A DNA stretch of 14,268 bases from UBA6168 sp964643005 (GCA_964643005.1 CAZXQI010000095.1:1-14268), one strand, 5' to 3'; positions 1 through 8,358 are shown, counted from the stretch's first letter. Numbers and translations are program-made. Notes: generated by a model not told the origin, from the letters alone.

Positions 1-1010
1 GGTATGATTCCTGCAAATTGAGCTGCACCTCCATCAATCACACTTGCCACTAAAACACCCTGGGTAATGTCAAGGTTTAATTCTTTAGACAGTTCATTGT
101 CTAAATCTGCAATATTTATGCCGAGAAAACCCCGTTCGTAGGCGCCATTTGAGATAATGTCGTCCACGATTTTTACGGCGAGGTTGATGGGGATGGCAAA
201 AGAGTAGCCTTCAAAGTACCCCGTTTGAGTGGCGATTGCCGTGTTGATTCCCAGCAGTTGTCCGTAGGCGTCAACTAAGGCTCCACCGCTGTTGCCCGGG
301 TTGACGGCGGCGTCGGTTTGGATGAACGATTCAATGGGCGATTTACCTTTGATGATATTTATGTCTCTTCCTTTGGCGCTAATAATCCCGGCGGTGACGG
401 TGGAGTTTAGGTTCAGGGGATTGCCCACGGCCAACACCCATTCGCCTATCCTGGCCCGGTCAGAATCGGCCATTCTCAAAGTCGGCAGATTATTCGCCTC
501 AATTTTCAAAACTGCAAGGTCTCCGTCGGGGTAAGTCCCAATCACCTTCGCATCGTATTTCTTGTTGTCGGGAGTCGTCACTTCAATTTCGTCGGCGAAT
601 TCTACCACGTGGTTATTTGTGATGATGTATCCGTCCTGCGTATAAATGACGCCGGATCCTGTTCCCTGTCTCGGCTGGTTGTAAGGCGAGCCGCCAAAAG
701 GAAAATCCTCGCCGAAGAATCTGAAAAAAGAATCATTCGGTCTGCGCTTTTGCGCTGCTGACTGCTGACTTTCCTTAGCTGAGATATGGACGACGGCAGG
801 CATGGCCTTAGAGGCCGCTTCCGTAAAGTCGAATGGAATATTAAAATCTGAACCAGCCTTTACATTTACATTGGAAACCTGTTTTGTAAACTCTGTATAG
901 TCGGGATTTGTGGCGACGGCAGGCTCTGATTTATTGATGAGAAAGAAGCCTCCGAGGGTGATGAGGCCGCCGATCATACCAGCGGCGATAAATGAAAATA
1001 CCTGCTTCAT
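1..1010 (-). CDS. Do/DegP-HtrA family serine endoprotease, partial (C-terminus off the left edge)
   Basis: Envelope protease/chaperone of the trypsin-like S1C family that degrades or refolds misfolded exported proteins. The first 336 residues are visible. Residues 5-26 are hydrophobic and serve as an uncleaved anchor or signal peptide. The trypsin fold has all three catalytic residues: His134 in TNNHVV, Asp164 in GDLAVLKI and Ser241 in GNSGGALV. A PDZ domain starts near residue 293 (RGFLGINIADL) and is cut by the window edge, so the number of PDZ domains is unknown. A phenylalanine- and glycine-rich loop (about residues 94-108) before the protease core is typical of the family. The start at 1010 is chosen because it gives the N-terminal hydrophobic segment and lies about 60 nt below a good -7 box. 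The gene is likely transcribed on its own, since a hairpin separates it from the OmpA gene upstream. Family assignment is secure; which paralogue (DegP, DegQ or DegS type) cannot be told. Confidence 0.95.
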   Translation of the reverse strand, partial: MKQVFSFIAAGMIGGLITLGGFFLINKSEPAVATNPDYTEFTKQVSNVNVKAGSDFNIPFDFTEAASKAMPAVVHISAKESQQSAAQKRRPNDSFFRFFGEDFPFGGSPYNQPRQGTGSGVIYTQDGYIITNNHVVEFADEIEVTTPDNKKYDAKVIGTYPDGDLAVLKIEANNLPTLRMADSDRARIGEWVLAVGNPLNLNSTVTAGIISAKGRDINIIKGKSPIESFIQTDAAVNPGNSGGALVDAYGQLLGINTAIATQTGYFEGYSFAIPINLAVKIVDDIISNGAYERGFLGINIADLDNELSKELNLDITQGVLVASVIDGGAAQFAGII

Positions 1011-1071
1011 TTTCTAAAATATTTTGGTTTAAAAAATAAGGAAAATGTAATCATTCTTTCAATTGAAGATG

Positions 1072-1079
1072 CAAAAATA
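1072..1079 (-). promoter_or_regulatory. -7 promoter box of the HtrA gene
   Basis: On the minus strand this reads TATTTTTG followed by CATC, matching the Bacteroidota TAnnTTTG -7 consensus. It lies about 62 nt upstream of the protease start. I see no convincing TTTG -33 element at about 20 nt spacing. Confidence 0.45.
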
Positions 1080-1163
1080 AACGCCCTCACAAAGTGTCGG
1101 TTATGCCGATTTTTTGGTTTAACGGCAAATTAACCTTTGGAGACTTATCGAATATTATCGCTT

Positions 1164-1229
1164 ATAAAAGGAGAGAGAGAAGCCCTTTCAGAGATGAATT
1201 TTAATTTTCTCAGAAAGTACTTCTCTCTC
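1164..1229 (-). terminator. Long imperfect hairpin, probable terminator of the OmpA-lipoprotein gene
   Basis: Arms 1173-1194 and 1208-1229 form a 22-bp stem with 19 matches around a 13-nt AT-rich loop. Read on the minus strand, the stem is followed by CCTTTTAT, a short U-rich tract. It lies about 80 nt after the OmpA-family stop codon and before the HtrA promoter, which suits a terminator. The T tract is short, so a processing or stability hairpin is the alternative. The rest of the 1011-1309 gap shows nothing else apart from the HtrA -7 box. Confidence 0.5.
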
Positions 1230-1309
1230 AAAAAGGGAGGACTTCAGATGCGAAGGAATATTCTGAAACCCGCAGCAAGGGAAATGGCGCGCCTCAGTCC
1301 TGACTCTGA

Positions 1310-2236
1310 TTAATCGGGCACATTGCCGGGGTTCAGCAGGTCGTAGAACTGATCCAATTTTGGCAAAATGATAATGCGGGTGCGGCGGTTGGTAGCCCGT
1401 CCTTCGGCTGTATCGTTGCTGGAGAGGGCATTGTATTCTCCCCTGCCGGCGGCGATCAGGCGATTGGGGTCTACGTTGTGAGTAGTTTGCAAAGCCCTGA
1501 CAACGGAGGTGGAGCGCCTGACACTGAGATCCCAGTTGTCATCCATACAGGAATTTTTAATCGGCACATTGTCGGTATAGCCCTCTACCATTACTTCGAC
1601 TTCCGGACGGGAAGTAACGATCTGGGCGATTTTCCCTAAAACCTCATTGGCTTTGGAAGTGAGTTTGTAACTGCCGCTCTGGAAGAGCATCTTATCTGAG
1701 AGGTTGATAAACACGACGGTCTTGTCCACTTTTACTTCGACGTCTTCGTCTTCGATGCCGTCTTTGAGTACGCTCTTCAGATTGACGGCTAAGGCGAGGT
1801 TAATGGAATCAGCCTTCGTCTTGGCGGCTTGTAGGAGATGGATATACTTGTCCTTTTTCTCCAATTGCGACAAGGTCTCTTTAATATTTTCGCTGGCTGT
1901 CTGAGAAAGCACCGTCAGGTCGCCAACCTGGGATAATTGCTTGTCTCTCTGTTCTTTACAGTCGGCAAGTTGCGTTCTCAGATCTTGTAATTGTTCCTCG
2001 CGGTGTTTAATGGTATTCTCGGCGGTGCGCAAATCGCTGCGCAGGTTTTCGCGGTCTCTGTCGCAGGAAGAAAGCCGGGTCATGTACTCGTTCAGGCTGA
2101 CGCCGCAGTTGCCGAGGTCTTTGTTGGCGGCGTCTAACTCGGCCTGTAGCGAGAGAAATTGTTTTTTTGTTACGCAGGAAGTCATTGTCAGTCCTGCCAG
2201 CAGAAGGACTGCAAATGAAATAATGGATGATTTCAT
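1310..2236 (-). CDS. OmpA-family peptidoglycan-binding lipoprotein
   Basis: A 308-residue outer-membrane lipoprotein expected to tether the membrane to peptidoglycan. Residues 1-20 form a lipoprotein signal peptide with Cys21 in MTSC, a slightly weak lipobox. Residues 25-150 are charged and heptad-like (coiled coil), acting as a periplasmic spacer. Residues 172-292 are an OmpA C-terminal domain: DKMLFQSGSYKL opens it, TDN at 221-223 supplies the Asp222 that binds diaminopimelate, the LSVRR stretch supplies Arg241, and NRRTRI (283-288) closes it. The open frame extends 62 codons further upstream, but that extension has no signal peptide and crosses the -7 box, so the start at 2236 is preferred. 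The long, MotB-like form with an insertion after TDN is common in Bacteroidota. The family is certain; the particular cellular role is not known. Confidence 0.92.
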   Translation of the reverse strand: MKSSIISFAVLLLAGLTMTSCVTKKQFLSLQAELDAANKDLGNCGVSLNEYMTRLSSCDRDRENLRSDLRTAENTIKHREEQLQDLRTQLADCKEQRDKQLSQVGDLTVLSQTASENIKETLSQLEKKDKYIHLLQAAKTKADSINLALAVNLKSVLKDGIEDEDVEVKVDKTVVFINLSDKMLFQSGSYKLTSKANEVLGKIAQIVTSRPEVEVMVEGYTDNVPIKNSCMDDNWDLSVRRSTSVVRALQTTHNVDPNRLIAAGRGEYNALSSNDTAEGRATNRRTRIIILPKLDQFYDLLNPGNVPD

Positions 2237-2281
2237 AAAATTTTCCGTTTTAAAATAATGAAAAGTCAAAATTTGGATGCG

Positions 2282-2289
2282 CAAAGATA
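2282..2289 (-). promoter_or_regulatory. -7 promoter box of the OmpA-lipoprotein gene
   Basis: The minus strand reads TATCTTTG followed by CGCATC, an exact TAnnTTTG match 46 nt upstream of the chosen start. Its position supports the start at 2236 over the longer open frame. No clear -33 TTTG is visible. Confidence 0.55.
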
Positions 2290-2420
2290 CTGAGGGAATC
2301 CAATCTGGCGATGAAGTTTTGCCTGATAAAAGGGAAGCGCAAGGCATAGCCATACGAATTCCCCACGGGGATTTCCTGTAGATGAGCGAAGACTTCTCCT
2401 CAGATTTTAAACCTTCTTTC

Positions 2421-2440
2421 AAAAACTCTCAGCAGGAGAG
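2421..2440 (-). terminator. Intrinsic terminator after the adhesin-like gene
   Basis: On the minus strand, CTCTC-CTGCT-GAGAG is followed directly by TTTTT (2425 down to 2421), about 68 nt after the stop codon at 2508. A 5-bp GC-containing stem with a T5 tract fits a simple rho-independent terminator. Confidence 0.6.
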
Positions 2441-2507
2441 CTTTAAGAGAATTACCCTGGAGAAGATTTTCTTCCAGATTTTTACCCTTTCACCGGTTGC
2501 AGATGAC

Positions 2508-4934
2508 TTATTCCATGACTATTACTTCTCCCATGAACAATTTGGACTTTCCGTTGACATACGTTACCGAAGCCACCCAGGTATAGACATTGTTATCTGT
2601 TGCAATACTCTGGGCTTTTCCATTCCAACCAAAATTAGGGTCGTTTGGAGGGAAATTTTCAGCGCTAAATACTTTTCCTCCCCAGCGGTTAAATATTTCA
2701 AAGCGATTGATTTGTTGAACGCTGGCGCCGGAGTAGATCATCAGGAGGTCGTTGATGCCGTCATTGTTGGGCGAAAAGGCGGTAGGGACGTAAACCTGGT
2801 AGTTGTTTTTGACAAAAATATTTTGCGTAGCTGTACCTATGCAGCCCTGAGAATCTATGACCGTCAGACTCAGGTGCATATCTTCTAAGGGTATGAACAC
2901 CGTATCCAGACAATTTTCACAAATGGCAGGCGTCCAGAAATAACTCGCCAGCTCGGAAGAAGGTATGGATAGTTGTGGAGCTAAGTGTACCGTTTCTCCT
3001 AACACCACCTGTAAATCAACTCCCAACTCAAGATGAATAGCAGGAGTTCCGCCGATACTCACCGTTTCCTGCACCAGACAATCGTTGCCGTCTATGATGG
3101 TAATTGTGTAGGCGCCGGGACTTAGGCTGCCCAACTCCGACGATGACAGAGGGACGCCGTTCAGGCTCAGTTCGTAAGGCGGCATACCACCTTTAACCGT
3201 ATCTATCAGAATAGAACCATCGTTGCTTTCGCAGGAAGCATTTTTTGACTGAATGACTATTTCGATGGCCTGCGGTTCTGCGATTTCAGTCGAGGCCGTT
3301 CCGGTGCAGCCGTTGGCATCTGTGACGGTCAGCGCATAGCTGCCGATATTTAAGTTTTGTATAATCTTCAAATGGCTGCCATTGTCCCAGGCGTATTCTA
3401 AAGGCTGCTCTCCATTGGCGACAACTGCCTCTGCCATGCCGTCGGCAGCGCCCGGGCAGTTGACATCTGTCGCTGAGATACTCACGTCAGGATTGGGGAA
3501 AGCTGTAACAAAGGCGGTGTCGCTCGCCGAGTTGCCGCAAATATCGGTGACGGTAAACACGTAAAAGCTTTCGACAACCGCAACAGATAGCGTTTCTGTA
3601 GTGGCGTTGTTACTCCACAAATAGCTGAACCCCTCCACTCCTCCTGTTATCACAGGTACGAGCGTAGAGTTGTCGCCCTCGCAGAGTGCAAGATTGCCGA
3701 CGCTGGCTTCTAATTCTATGGCGTCGTGCAGGGTGAGCGTCAGAGACTGGTTTTCGCAGAGGCAGGGAAATTCAAGGGTCAAAACGATGGTTTCCGGTCC
3801 TTCCGGAATACCGTCGCAAAACACCTCAATGGGGAGATCAAAATGCGTTTGACCGGCGGGAATAGTTACCGAGGAAGGTAGCTCGTTGTAATCTACTCCT
3901 TTTGTCGCCGTACCGCCTATGTTGAAAGGCACTGCCAGAGGCAGGTCAATGCTGGTTCCCGAGTTTCTTTCGAAGCGGAAGAAGCCGTCGGAGCAACATT
4001 CATAGGCATCGCTGCCCGATGCGGAGTAGGGAAACTGAGCCGCAACGGAGGCAGTTCCGCTCGTCGAAAATCCATTGGCTTTTAGAAAAACAGCCGAGTC
4101 ATAGGAGCCGTCCTCTACGTCGCCGATGAGTAGCCGGATGTGGTAGGTCTCACAGGGTACGACCTGAGCAAAAGCTGTTAGCACAGTAGTATAACCGTCG
4201 TATTCTAATTCTGCTCCCATGGAATTATTGACGAATAAATTGGAATAAGACAGGGATTCACAACTTCCAAAAATGCCAAACATACCTGCGCTCCCATTGT
4301 TAATCGTGTTGATAGAGACGGCCATATCGGTACCTGGAACCAGAGCGATATTCTCTCCGCCATTTGAAAAAGGGCCTCCATATCCGGGGCCGCTGATGAA
4401 GAAGCCGAAAACGTCGTTGAATGGAGAACAGACGTATTCATTGTATTCCTCAGAGGCAAAAACGTATTGAAAGGCGATGGCGTCTATCGTAGGGGGCACG
4501 ATGAAATCGAATTCAATACCTGTGGCGTCCTTCACTTCACCCGTGGCAATCTTGTTGAGGTCGGGATCGCCGGGCTTTTTAAAATCTGTTGACGTATTGC
4601 CCTGGAAGTTTGGCCCTTTTGCATCCACAGCAGCGCCGGTCGACAAGATGACGCCTTCATTGAATCCGACGCTGTTTTGTCCTCCGGAAAAATACCCGAT
4701 GCCTAAGGGAGAGCCAATGGATGAAATATTGAATACCTCGAAGCAGTCACCGACAAAGACGTCCTGGATCAATTGCTCTATCGTGTAACTCTGGTCTATT
4801 ACCAAGGCAGACTTAGAGGGCGTTTCGGCGTTTTTTTTGGAAGCTCCTTTTCGAAGCTCCTGACCAATAGCTGCGTGGTTTAATAAGAGGAAGAAGAAGA
4901 AGGTTAAAAGCGGGAAACGGAACATCTGTTTCAT
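2508..4934 (-). CDS. Type IX-secreted adhesin-like protein: choice-of-anchor L, SprB-like repeats, CHU_C sorting domain
   Basis: An 808-residue cell-surface or secreted protein. Residues 1-24 are a signal peptide ending AAIGQ. Residues 50-290 form a choice-of-anchor L domain, recognised by GVILSTG, the VFASEEYNEYV block and the GDVEDGSYDSAVFLK block. Residues 305-405 resemble a Calx-beta fold (FNIGGTATKGVDYN, then TIPAGQTHFDLPIEV). Residues 410-480 form an Ig/PKD-like unit. Residues 490-625 hold two SprB-like repeats (VNCPGAADGMAEAV; GSYALTVTDANGC). Residues 713-808 match the gliding-motility-associated C-terminal domain (YVPTAFSPNNDGINDL, EIFNRWGGKVF, GWNGK), a type B signal for the type IX secretion system. 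The frame opens 17 codons earlier, but the start at 4934 gives a clean signal peptide. It has its own promoter and terminator. Adhesion or gliding is inferred from domain content; the ligand is unknown. Confidence 0.93.
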   Translation of the reverse strand: MKQMFRFPLLTFFFFLLLNHAAIGQELRKGASKKNAETPSKSALVIDQSYTIEQLIQDVFVGDCFEVFNISSIGSPLGIGYFSGGQNSVGFNEGVILSTGAAVDAKGPNFQGNTSTDFKKPGDPDLNKIATGEVKDATGIEFDFIVPPTIDAIAFQYVFASEEYNEYVCSPFNDVFGFFISGPGYGGPFSNGGENIALVPGTDMAVSINTINNGSAGMFGIFGSCESLSYSNLFVNNSMGAELEYDGYTTVLTAFAQVVPCETYHIRLLIGDVEDGSYDSAVFLKANGFSTSGTASVAAQFPYSASGSDAYECCSDGFFRFERNSGTSIDLPLAVPFNIGGTATKGVDYNELPSSVTIPAGQTHFDLPIEVFCDGIPEGPETIVLTLEFPCLCENQSLTLTLHDAIELEASVGNLALCEGDNSTLVPVITGGVEGFSYLWSNNATTETLSVAVVESFYVFTVTDICGNSASDTAFVTAFPNPDVSISATDVNCPGAADGMAEAVVANGEQPLEYAWDNGSHLKIIQNLNIGSYALTVTDANGCTGTASTEIAEPQAIEIVIQSKNASCESNDGSILIDTVKGGMPPYELSLNGVPLSSSELGSLSPGAYTITIIDGNDCLVQETVSIGGTPAIHLELGVDLQVVLGETVHLAPQLSIPSSELASYFWTPAICENCLDTVFIPLEDMHLSLTVIDSQGCIGTATQNIFVKNNYQVYVPTAFSPNNDGINDLLMIYSGASVQQINRFEIFNRWGGKVFSAENFPPNDPNFGWNGKAQSIATDNNVYTWVASVTYVNGKSKLFMGEVIVME

Positions 4935-5115
4935 GGCGATAAGGTTTAAAAGACATAAAAAATCGGCTACTTCCAGGAAGCGCATAGGAATCCCGGAACA
5001 GGCGTAACCGTGTGAAATCGGTTTCTTATTGGCGATGTTCCCGTAAAAAGATGTAAAGGATTTTAGTTGTAAAGTGTGGCAGAATCAACCGGATTTAGAA
5101 TGAGAGAAGTTGAAA

Positions 5116-5133
5116 ACTTCATCCGGATGAAGT
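5116..5133. promoter_or_regulatory. 18-bp perfect palindrome at the predicted transcription start of the adhesin gene
   Basis: ACTTCATCCGGATGAAGT is a perfect dyad. It lies 3 nt downstream of the -7 box at 5137-5144, so the predicted transcript begins inside it. It could be an operator for a dimeric regulator or a 5' leader hairpin. Because TTTTC follows it on the minus strand, a weak terminator for the DUF3592 gene upstream is a third possibility. The symmetry is seen directly; the function is inferred. Confidence 0.5.
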
Positions 5134-5136
5134 GCG

Positions 5137-5168
5137 TAAAGGTAGAATTGTATTTTAGAAATCACAAA
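5137..5168 (-). promoter_or_regulatory. Promoter of the adhesin-like gene (-33 TTTG, -7 TACCTTTA)
   Basis: The minus strand has TTTG (5168-5165), exactly 20 nt, then TACCTTTA (5144-5137), one base off the TAnnTTTG -7 consensus. The spacing fits the Bacteroidota primary sigma factor. The implied leader is about 195 nt, long for this window. Apart from the adjoining palindrome, the 4935-5274 gap shows no other clear element. Confidence 0.55.
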
Positions 5169-5274
5169 ACAATATAAAGAAAAGAGGCTGGTCGTTTGGA
5201 TTTCGCCCGCCCCGTAATTTGTCCCCGCTGTTCAGAAGGATTGTAAGTTGTTGAAAATCAATTCTGTTAAATCC

Positions 5275-6159
5275 TTACCAGTTAAAAATATTGAACCCTG
5301 TCCAAAGGAAAAGTAAATTGAGTCCAATGCCTGACAGCGGCAGCAAAAGATAAGCGGCGGCAAACAGGGACGGCGTTTTTAGTTCTCCATCTTCTGTAAT
5401 GGCGGGCATAATTCCTTCGGCGTCATACACCACATTGTAATCCGGATTAAAATTATCATACAGGATGATTTCCTGCTCTTCGTCTTCCACCAGCTGGCTG
5501 AGATGGGTTTTACAGACGGCGGTGTGCGCCATTCTCCCCACATTAAATTCAAACTCAAATTTGTAAACTGGCAGGTTGTTTATTTTCGTATTGGTCATTT
5601 CTTTATTGACTAATTTTCCACGGGTGAAGGTTCCGTTTTGCAGGAGCTTAACCGCCTTCCAGTTGTTTTTCAATGAATAAATGATAAATGCCAGCCCTGT
5701 CAGAGGGAAGATCAAGACTAATAGACTCCAGGGAGGGAAAAGCGACCTTTCCAATCCTGGCGCCCGGGAGTCGCCGGGGTCGGCGGTATTGTAGAGGATG
5801 GCAATTTCATCTCCGCTCTGGTACTTCTGACCGGGTGCAAATCCCTTACCCGTGTAGCGTTCGCCGTTTACTTCAAAAGTATATAGACAGGAGTAAACGG
5901 CGCTGTTGTTTATCGTCGCAGAAGTTATCTCTACCGAAACAATTTCTCCCTTTATCTCCTGCCGCTCTACTCCGGTTTCCGGCCAGAAATCTACCATGGT
6001 GAGCGGAATGAAAATCCAACAAAAGAAGCTTCCAAATATAAAAAACAACCAGCCGAACTGCTGAAGGAAGCCGCCGAATAAGACTGTGGCCTTAGTGAAC
6101 AAATTTAAATGACGGGGCGGCGCCTCTCTGAGCCGCCGGGATGCGGGATTTGATTCCAT
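5275..6159 (-). CDS. Membrane protein with two DUF3592-like repeats
   Basis: A 294-residue integral membrane protein of unknown function. Three hydrophobic segments are visible, at about residues 31-56, 143-162 and 264-288. Between them lie two beta-rich soluble domains that look like copies of each other. The first (about 70-132) has GEIVSVEIT, INN, VY and FEVNGERYTGKGF followed by GDEIAILYNTADP. The second (about 178-246) has GKLVNKEMT, INN, VY and FEFNVG followed by EQEIILYDNFNPD. Both fit the DUF3592 pattern, in which an extracytoplasmic beta domain sits between helices. The N-terminus (residues 1-20) is basic and probably cytoplasmic. The gene stands alone between two intergenic gaps; no clear -7 box or terminator is visible around it apart from the palindrome downstream at 5116-5133. 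Domain assignment is fairly sure; the role is unknown. Confidence 0.85.
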   Translation of the reverse strand: MESNPASRRLREAPPRHLNLFTKATVLFGGFLQQFGWLFFIFGSFFCWIFIPLTMVDFWPETGVERQEIKGEIVSVEITSATINNSAVYSCLYTFEVNGERYTGKGFAPGQKYQSGDEIAILYNTADPGDSRAPGLERSLFPPWSLLVLIFPLTGLAFIIYSLKNNWKAVKLLQNGTFTRGKLVNKEMTNTKINNLPVYKFEFEFNVGRMAHTAVCKTHLSQLVEDEEQEIILYDNFNPDYNVVYDAEGIMPAITEDGELKTPSLFAAAYLLLPLSGIGLNLLFLWTGFNIFNW

Positions 6160-6531
6160 TCTGAATTAGCATTTAATGGACGTAATAATAGGGAATTTAT
6201 CTTTTTTAAAAAATGGAAAAATGAGCGCGCCAGGTAAAAAAGCTCCGTGTTGGATGATAGCCTCAAGGTGAACGATCTACACGTAGGATAACAAAACAGC
6301 TTTCTTTTTGCATACTGTACGAGCCTTTATCAGGAATGCCACACAGGCGAACACTAATAAAAAAGAGGAAGAGAAATAGATTTCAAACGCCAAACCAACA
6401 TGCCGCCCCCATCCTGAGAGTTCAAATTCAAAAAGCGACAGAAAGCGGTTAAAAATACTTTTGACCTCTGGCTTCTAACAACCAAAGGCCAAAAGTTAAG
6501 GGTTGTAATTGTTCCGTTTTGCGGATTATCA
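6160..6531. other. Intergenic gap between the S8 protease and the DUF3592 gene
   Basis: The only clear element here is the protease terminator at 6451-6496. A stop-free minus-strand stretch (6280-6474) with a hydrophobic translation has no ATG and runs through that terminator, so I do not call it a gene. No confident promoter for the DUF3592 gene is seen. Confidence 0.4.
6451..6496 (-). terminator. Strong rho-independent terminator of the secreted-protease operon
   Basis: Arms 6482-6496 and 6457-6471 form a 15-bp stem in minus-strand RNA, with 13 Watson-Crick pairs and two G-U pairs, closing a 10-nt loop. ATTTTT follows (6456-6451). It begins 36 nt after the protease stop codon. This is the clearest terminator in the window and marks the end of the three-gene unit. 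Confidence 0.8.
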
Positions 6532-8358
6532 TTATTTTACAATAGTTCCTGGAATGGATTTATACAACATAGGCTTGTTGATGACATTACCTGTTCCGGG
6601 AGCGTCATCGTTGGTATCAAGATAAATGATTGTTCGGTTGGCCGGCGGGGCGCTTAGATCATCCACGAGATCCATGCTGAAAAAAGGGAGGGTGACCGAG
6701 CCAGAAAAATTCATGGCGCTTTTTAGAATATACCGGTTCAATGAACTATAATCGTGTAGGTACAAGCCGCCACGACCATAAAGATTATCTGTGCCAGAAG
6801 CTCCCCAGTCTTTGTATAATGCCGCTTTTCTGAAAAGAATCTGGCGGACGCCGGAGGCGTTAAGGTCAGAGTGTCCTGACCAAAAGGCAGCTGCTGCGCC
6901 GGCTGCATTGGGGGTGGAGCAACTTGTGCCGGCAAAGCCTCCATTGTAAGCTACAGTGGTAGTGTTGGTAGGAGCGCAAAGATCAGGCGCCTGGTTATTG
7001 CTATTGGTAGGCCCCCTGCTACTATAGCTGGCCAGAATATTATCAGTGCCTGAAGGGCTATTATAATTTGTATGGGCAACGGCGCCTACAGAAATGACGT
7101 TGGCCGCCGTAGAGTTGGAAGGAGAAGTACTGCTGCTCTGAGTGGAAAAATATTCAAAGTTAGAACAACTGGTGCTGTGATTGAATATCTCGAACTCAGG
7201 AGGATTTGAGCTTATTCTTCTAACAGCTATAAACACATCCCTATTGGTAGAAGAACTATAGTATAAGGACTCAAAATTTGTTGAGTTTGTGCTGGATTTC
7301 AGAACGTTGTTTGTACCTTGCTCATACAGATATAAATCATAGTGGTCAACCCCGGAAGGGCTGTTCCATTGTAAATATATTGATGCTTCAGCGGGGTTGG
7401 CAACTGTGCCATTCATGGTGAACCCGTTTCCTTCGTCTTCACCGGACCAATTATGCCAGGCGTCATTATCCGGGTCATTCAGAACCCCCTGCCAGTGTTC
7501 GCCGTGGCGGTTACCACTTGAGGTAAAAAAAAGGATTCCATTGTCGGAAGCGTTTTTTGCCCCGGCACAAGCCGCTCCGGTATTGTCGGCCCAGCCGAGG
7601 TTGTAGCGACTAAGGGAGTGGGAGATTACGTTTACTTCGTTTGAAATACATGCGTTCACTGCGGTTCCAAAATCAGATACAGAGTAGATTTTGCAAATGA
7701 AATATTGGGCATTAGGCGCATGATCAAAAACAGTTTCCAAACAACCTGTCCCGTGGACTCCACCGGTCTCCAGACTGTCGTCTGTATAGTTGAAAACCGT
7801 AGTGTTGGCAGCCGTTGGAGCAGCTCCGGCATTTCGGGCTGCCGTTAATCTCTCAAACCCACCATCAATAACGGCGATGCGCCTACCGGTACCGCCGGCA
7901 GAACTGTAGCTATCTGAGTTCGTAACTCCCGGCCCCTGATTGTCCTCTCGCGGCAGCATGACTTCGCAAAGATGATAGCCCTGAGGCAGGCTTTGTCCAA
8001 TAGTCAGCAACTGATCGACCTGCGCCCAGGCGCTTGCCCGATTTAGATAAAAGGTTGTAAGCTCGATGTGAGAAATCCCCTGAAGTACGGCTCGATCTAT
8101 TTGCAGGTCAATATCTTCCTGCGCGCCTCTTAGTATTTCGATGTACACACTTTTGTCCCTGACGGGCATTGCCATCTCTTTAGCTTTGGCAATGCCTTTT
8201 TCCACACTAAGGACTGCGGCCTTGTTCACTTCAAGAAGAATGGATGTAATGAATGGGTATGGATTTTTTTCACCCAGGTCAATATCATCCGGAATGTTTT
8301 GAGCCGCAACAACAAAACCCGCTATGCAAAAGATAATGAGGATAAAATATTTCTTCAT
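6532..8358 (-). CDS. Secreted S8 (subtilisin-like) serine peptidase with domain inserted in the catalytic core
   Basis: A 608-residue exported protease. Residues 1-19 are a signal peptide. Residues 20-155 look like a propeptide or accessory region. The catalytic set is Asp165 (IAVIDGG), His202 (HGTGCLE), oxyanion Asn283 (TSSGNRHG) and Ser479 (GTSCSTP). Between Asn283 and Ser479 lies an insertion of about 100 residues (about 310-400; IYLQWNSPSGVDHYDLYLYE, then VFIAVRRIS), resembling a beta-sandwich domain known from other bacterial S8 proteases. Residues 530-608 form a short tail with no recognisable type IX sorting domain, so the protein may be periplasmic or released by another route. It lies 71 nt downstream of the fibre-like gene with no promoter seen between them, and is the last gene before a strong terminator, so co-transcription is likely. 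The substrate is unknown; the two upstream products are candidates by context only. Confidence 0.92.
   Translation of the reverse strand: MKKYFILIIFCIAGFVVAAQNIPDDIDLGEKNPYPFITSILLEVNKAAVLSVEKGIAKAKEMAMPVRDKSVYIEILRGAQEDIDLQIDRAVLQGISHIELTTFYLNRASAWAQVDQLLTIGQSLPQGYHLCEVMLPREDNQGPGVTNSDSYSSAGGTGRRIAVIDGGFERLTAARNAGAAPTAANTTVFNYTDDSLETGGVHGTGCLETVFDHAPNAQYFICKIYSVSDFGTAVNACISNEVNVISHSLSRYNLGWADNTGAACAGAKNASDNGILFFTSSGNRHGEHWQGVLNDPDNDAWHNWSGEDEGNGFTMNGTVANPAEASIYLQWNSPSGVDHYDLYLYEQGTNNVLKSSTNSTNFESLYYSSSTNRDVFIAVRRISSNPPEFEIFNHSTSCSNFEYFSTQSSSTSPSNSTAANVISVGAVAHTNYNSPSGTDNILASYSSRGPTNSNNQAPDLCAPTNTTTVAYNGGFAGTSCSTPNAAGAAAAFWSGHSDLNASGVRQILFRKAALYKDWGASGTDNLYGRGGLYLHDYSSLNRYILKSAMNFSGSVTLPFFSMDLVDDLSAPPANRTIIYLDTNDDAPGTGNVINKPMLYKSIPGTIVK

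Noticed and set aside
2358..2372. TCCCC-AC-GGGGA dyad
   Set aside because: The loop is too short for a good hairpin, no T tract follows, and it is not placed at a promoter or gene end.
2237..2422. 62-codon N-terminal extension of the OmpA lipoprotein
   Set aside because: The extension lacks a signal peptide, would bury the lipobox and crosses the -7 box at 2282-2289.
2382..2888. Plus-strand open frame of 168 codons
   Set aside because: It is mostly antisense to the CHU_C sorting domain of the adhesin gene and shows no domain of its own.
6280..6474. Minus-strand 65-codon open frame with a hydrophobic, membrane-like translation
   Set aside because: It has no ATG and its 5' part lies in the stem and T tract of the protease terminator, so it is unlikely to be translated.
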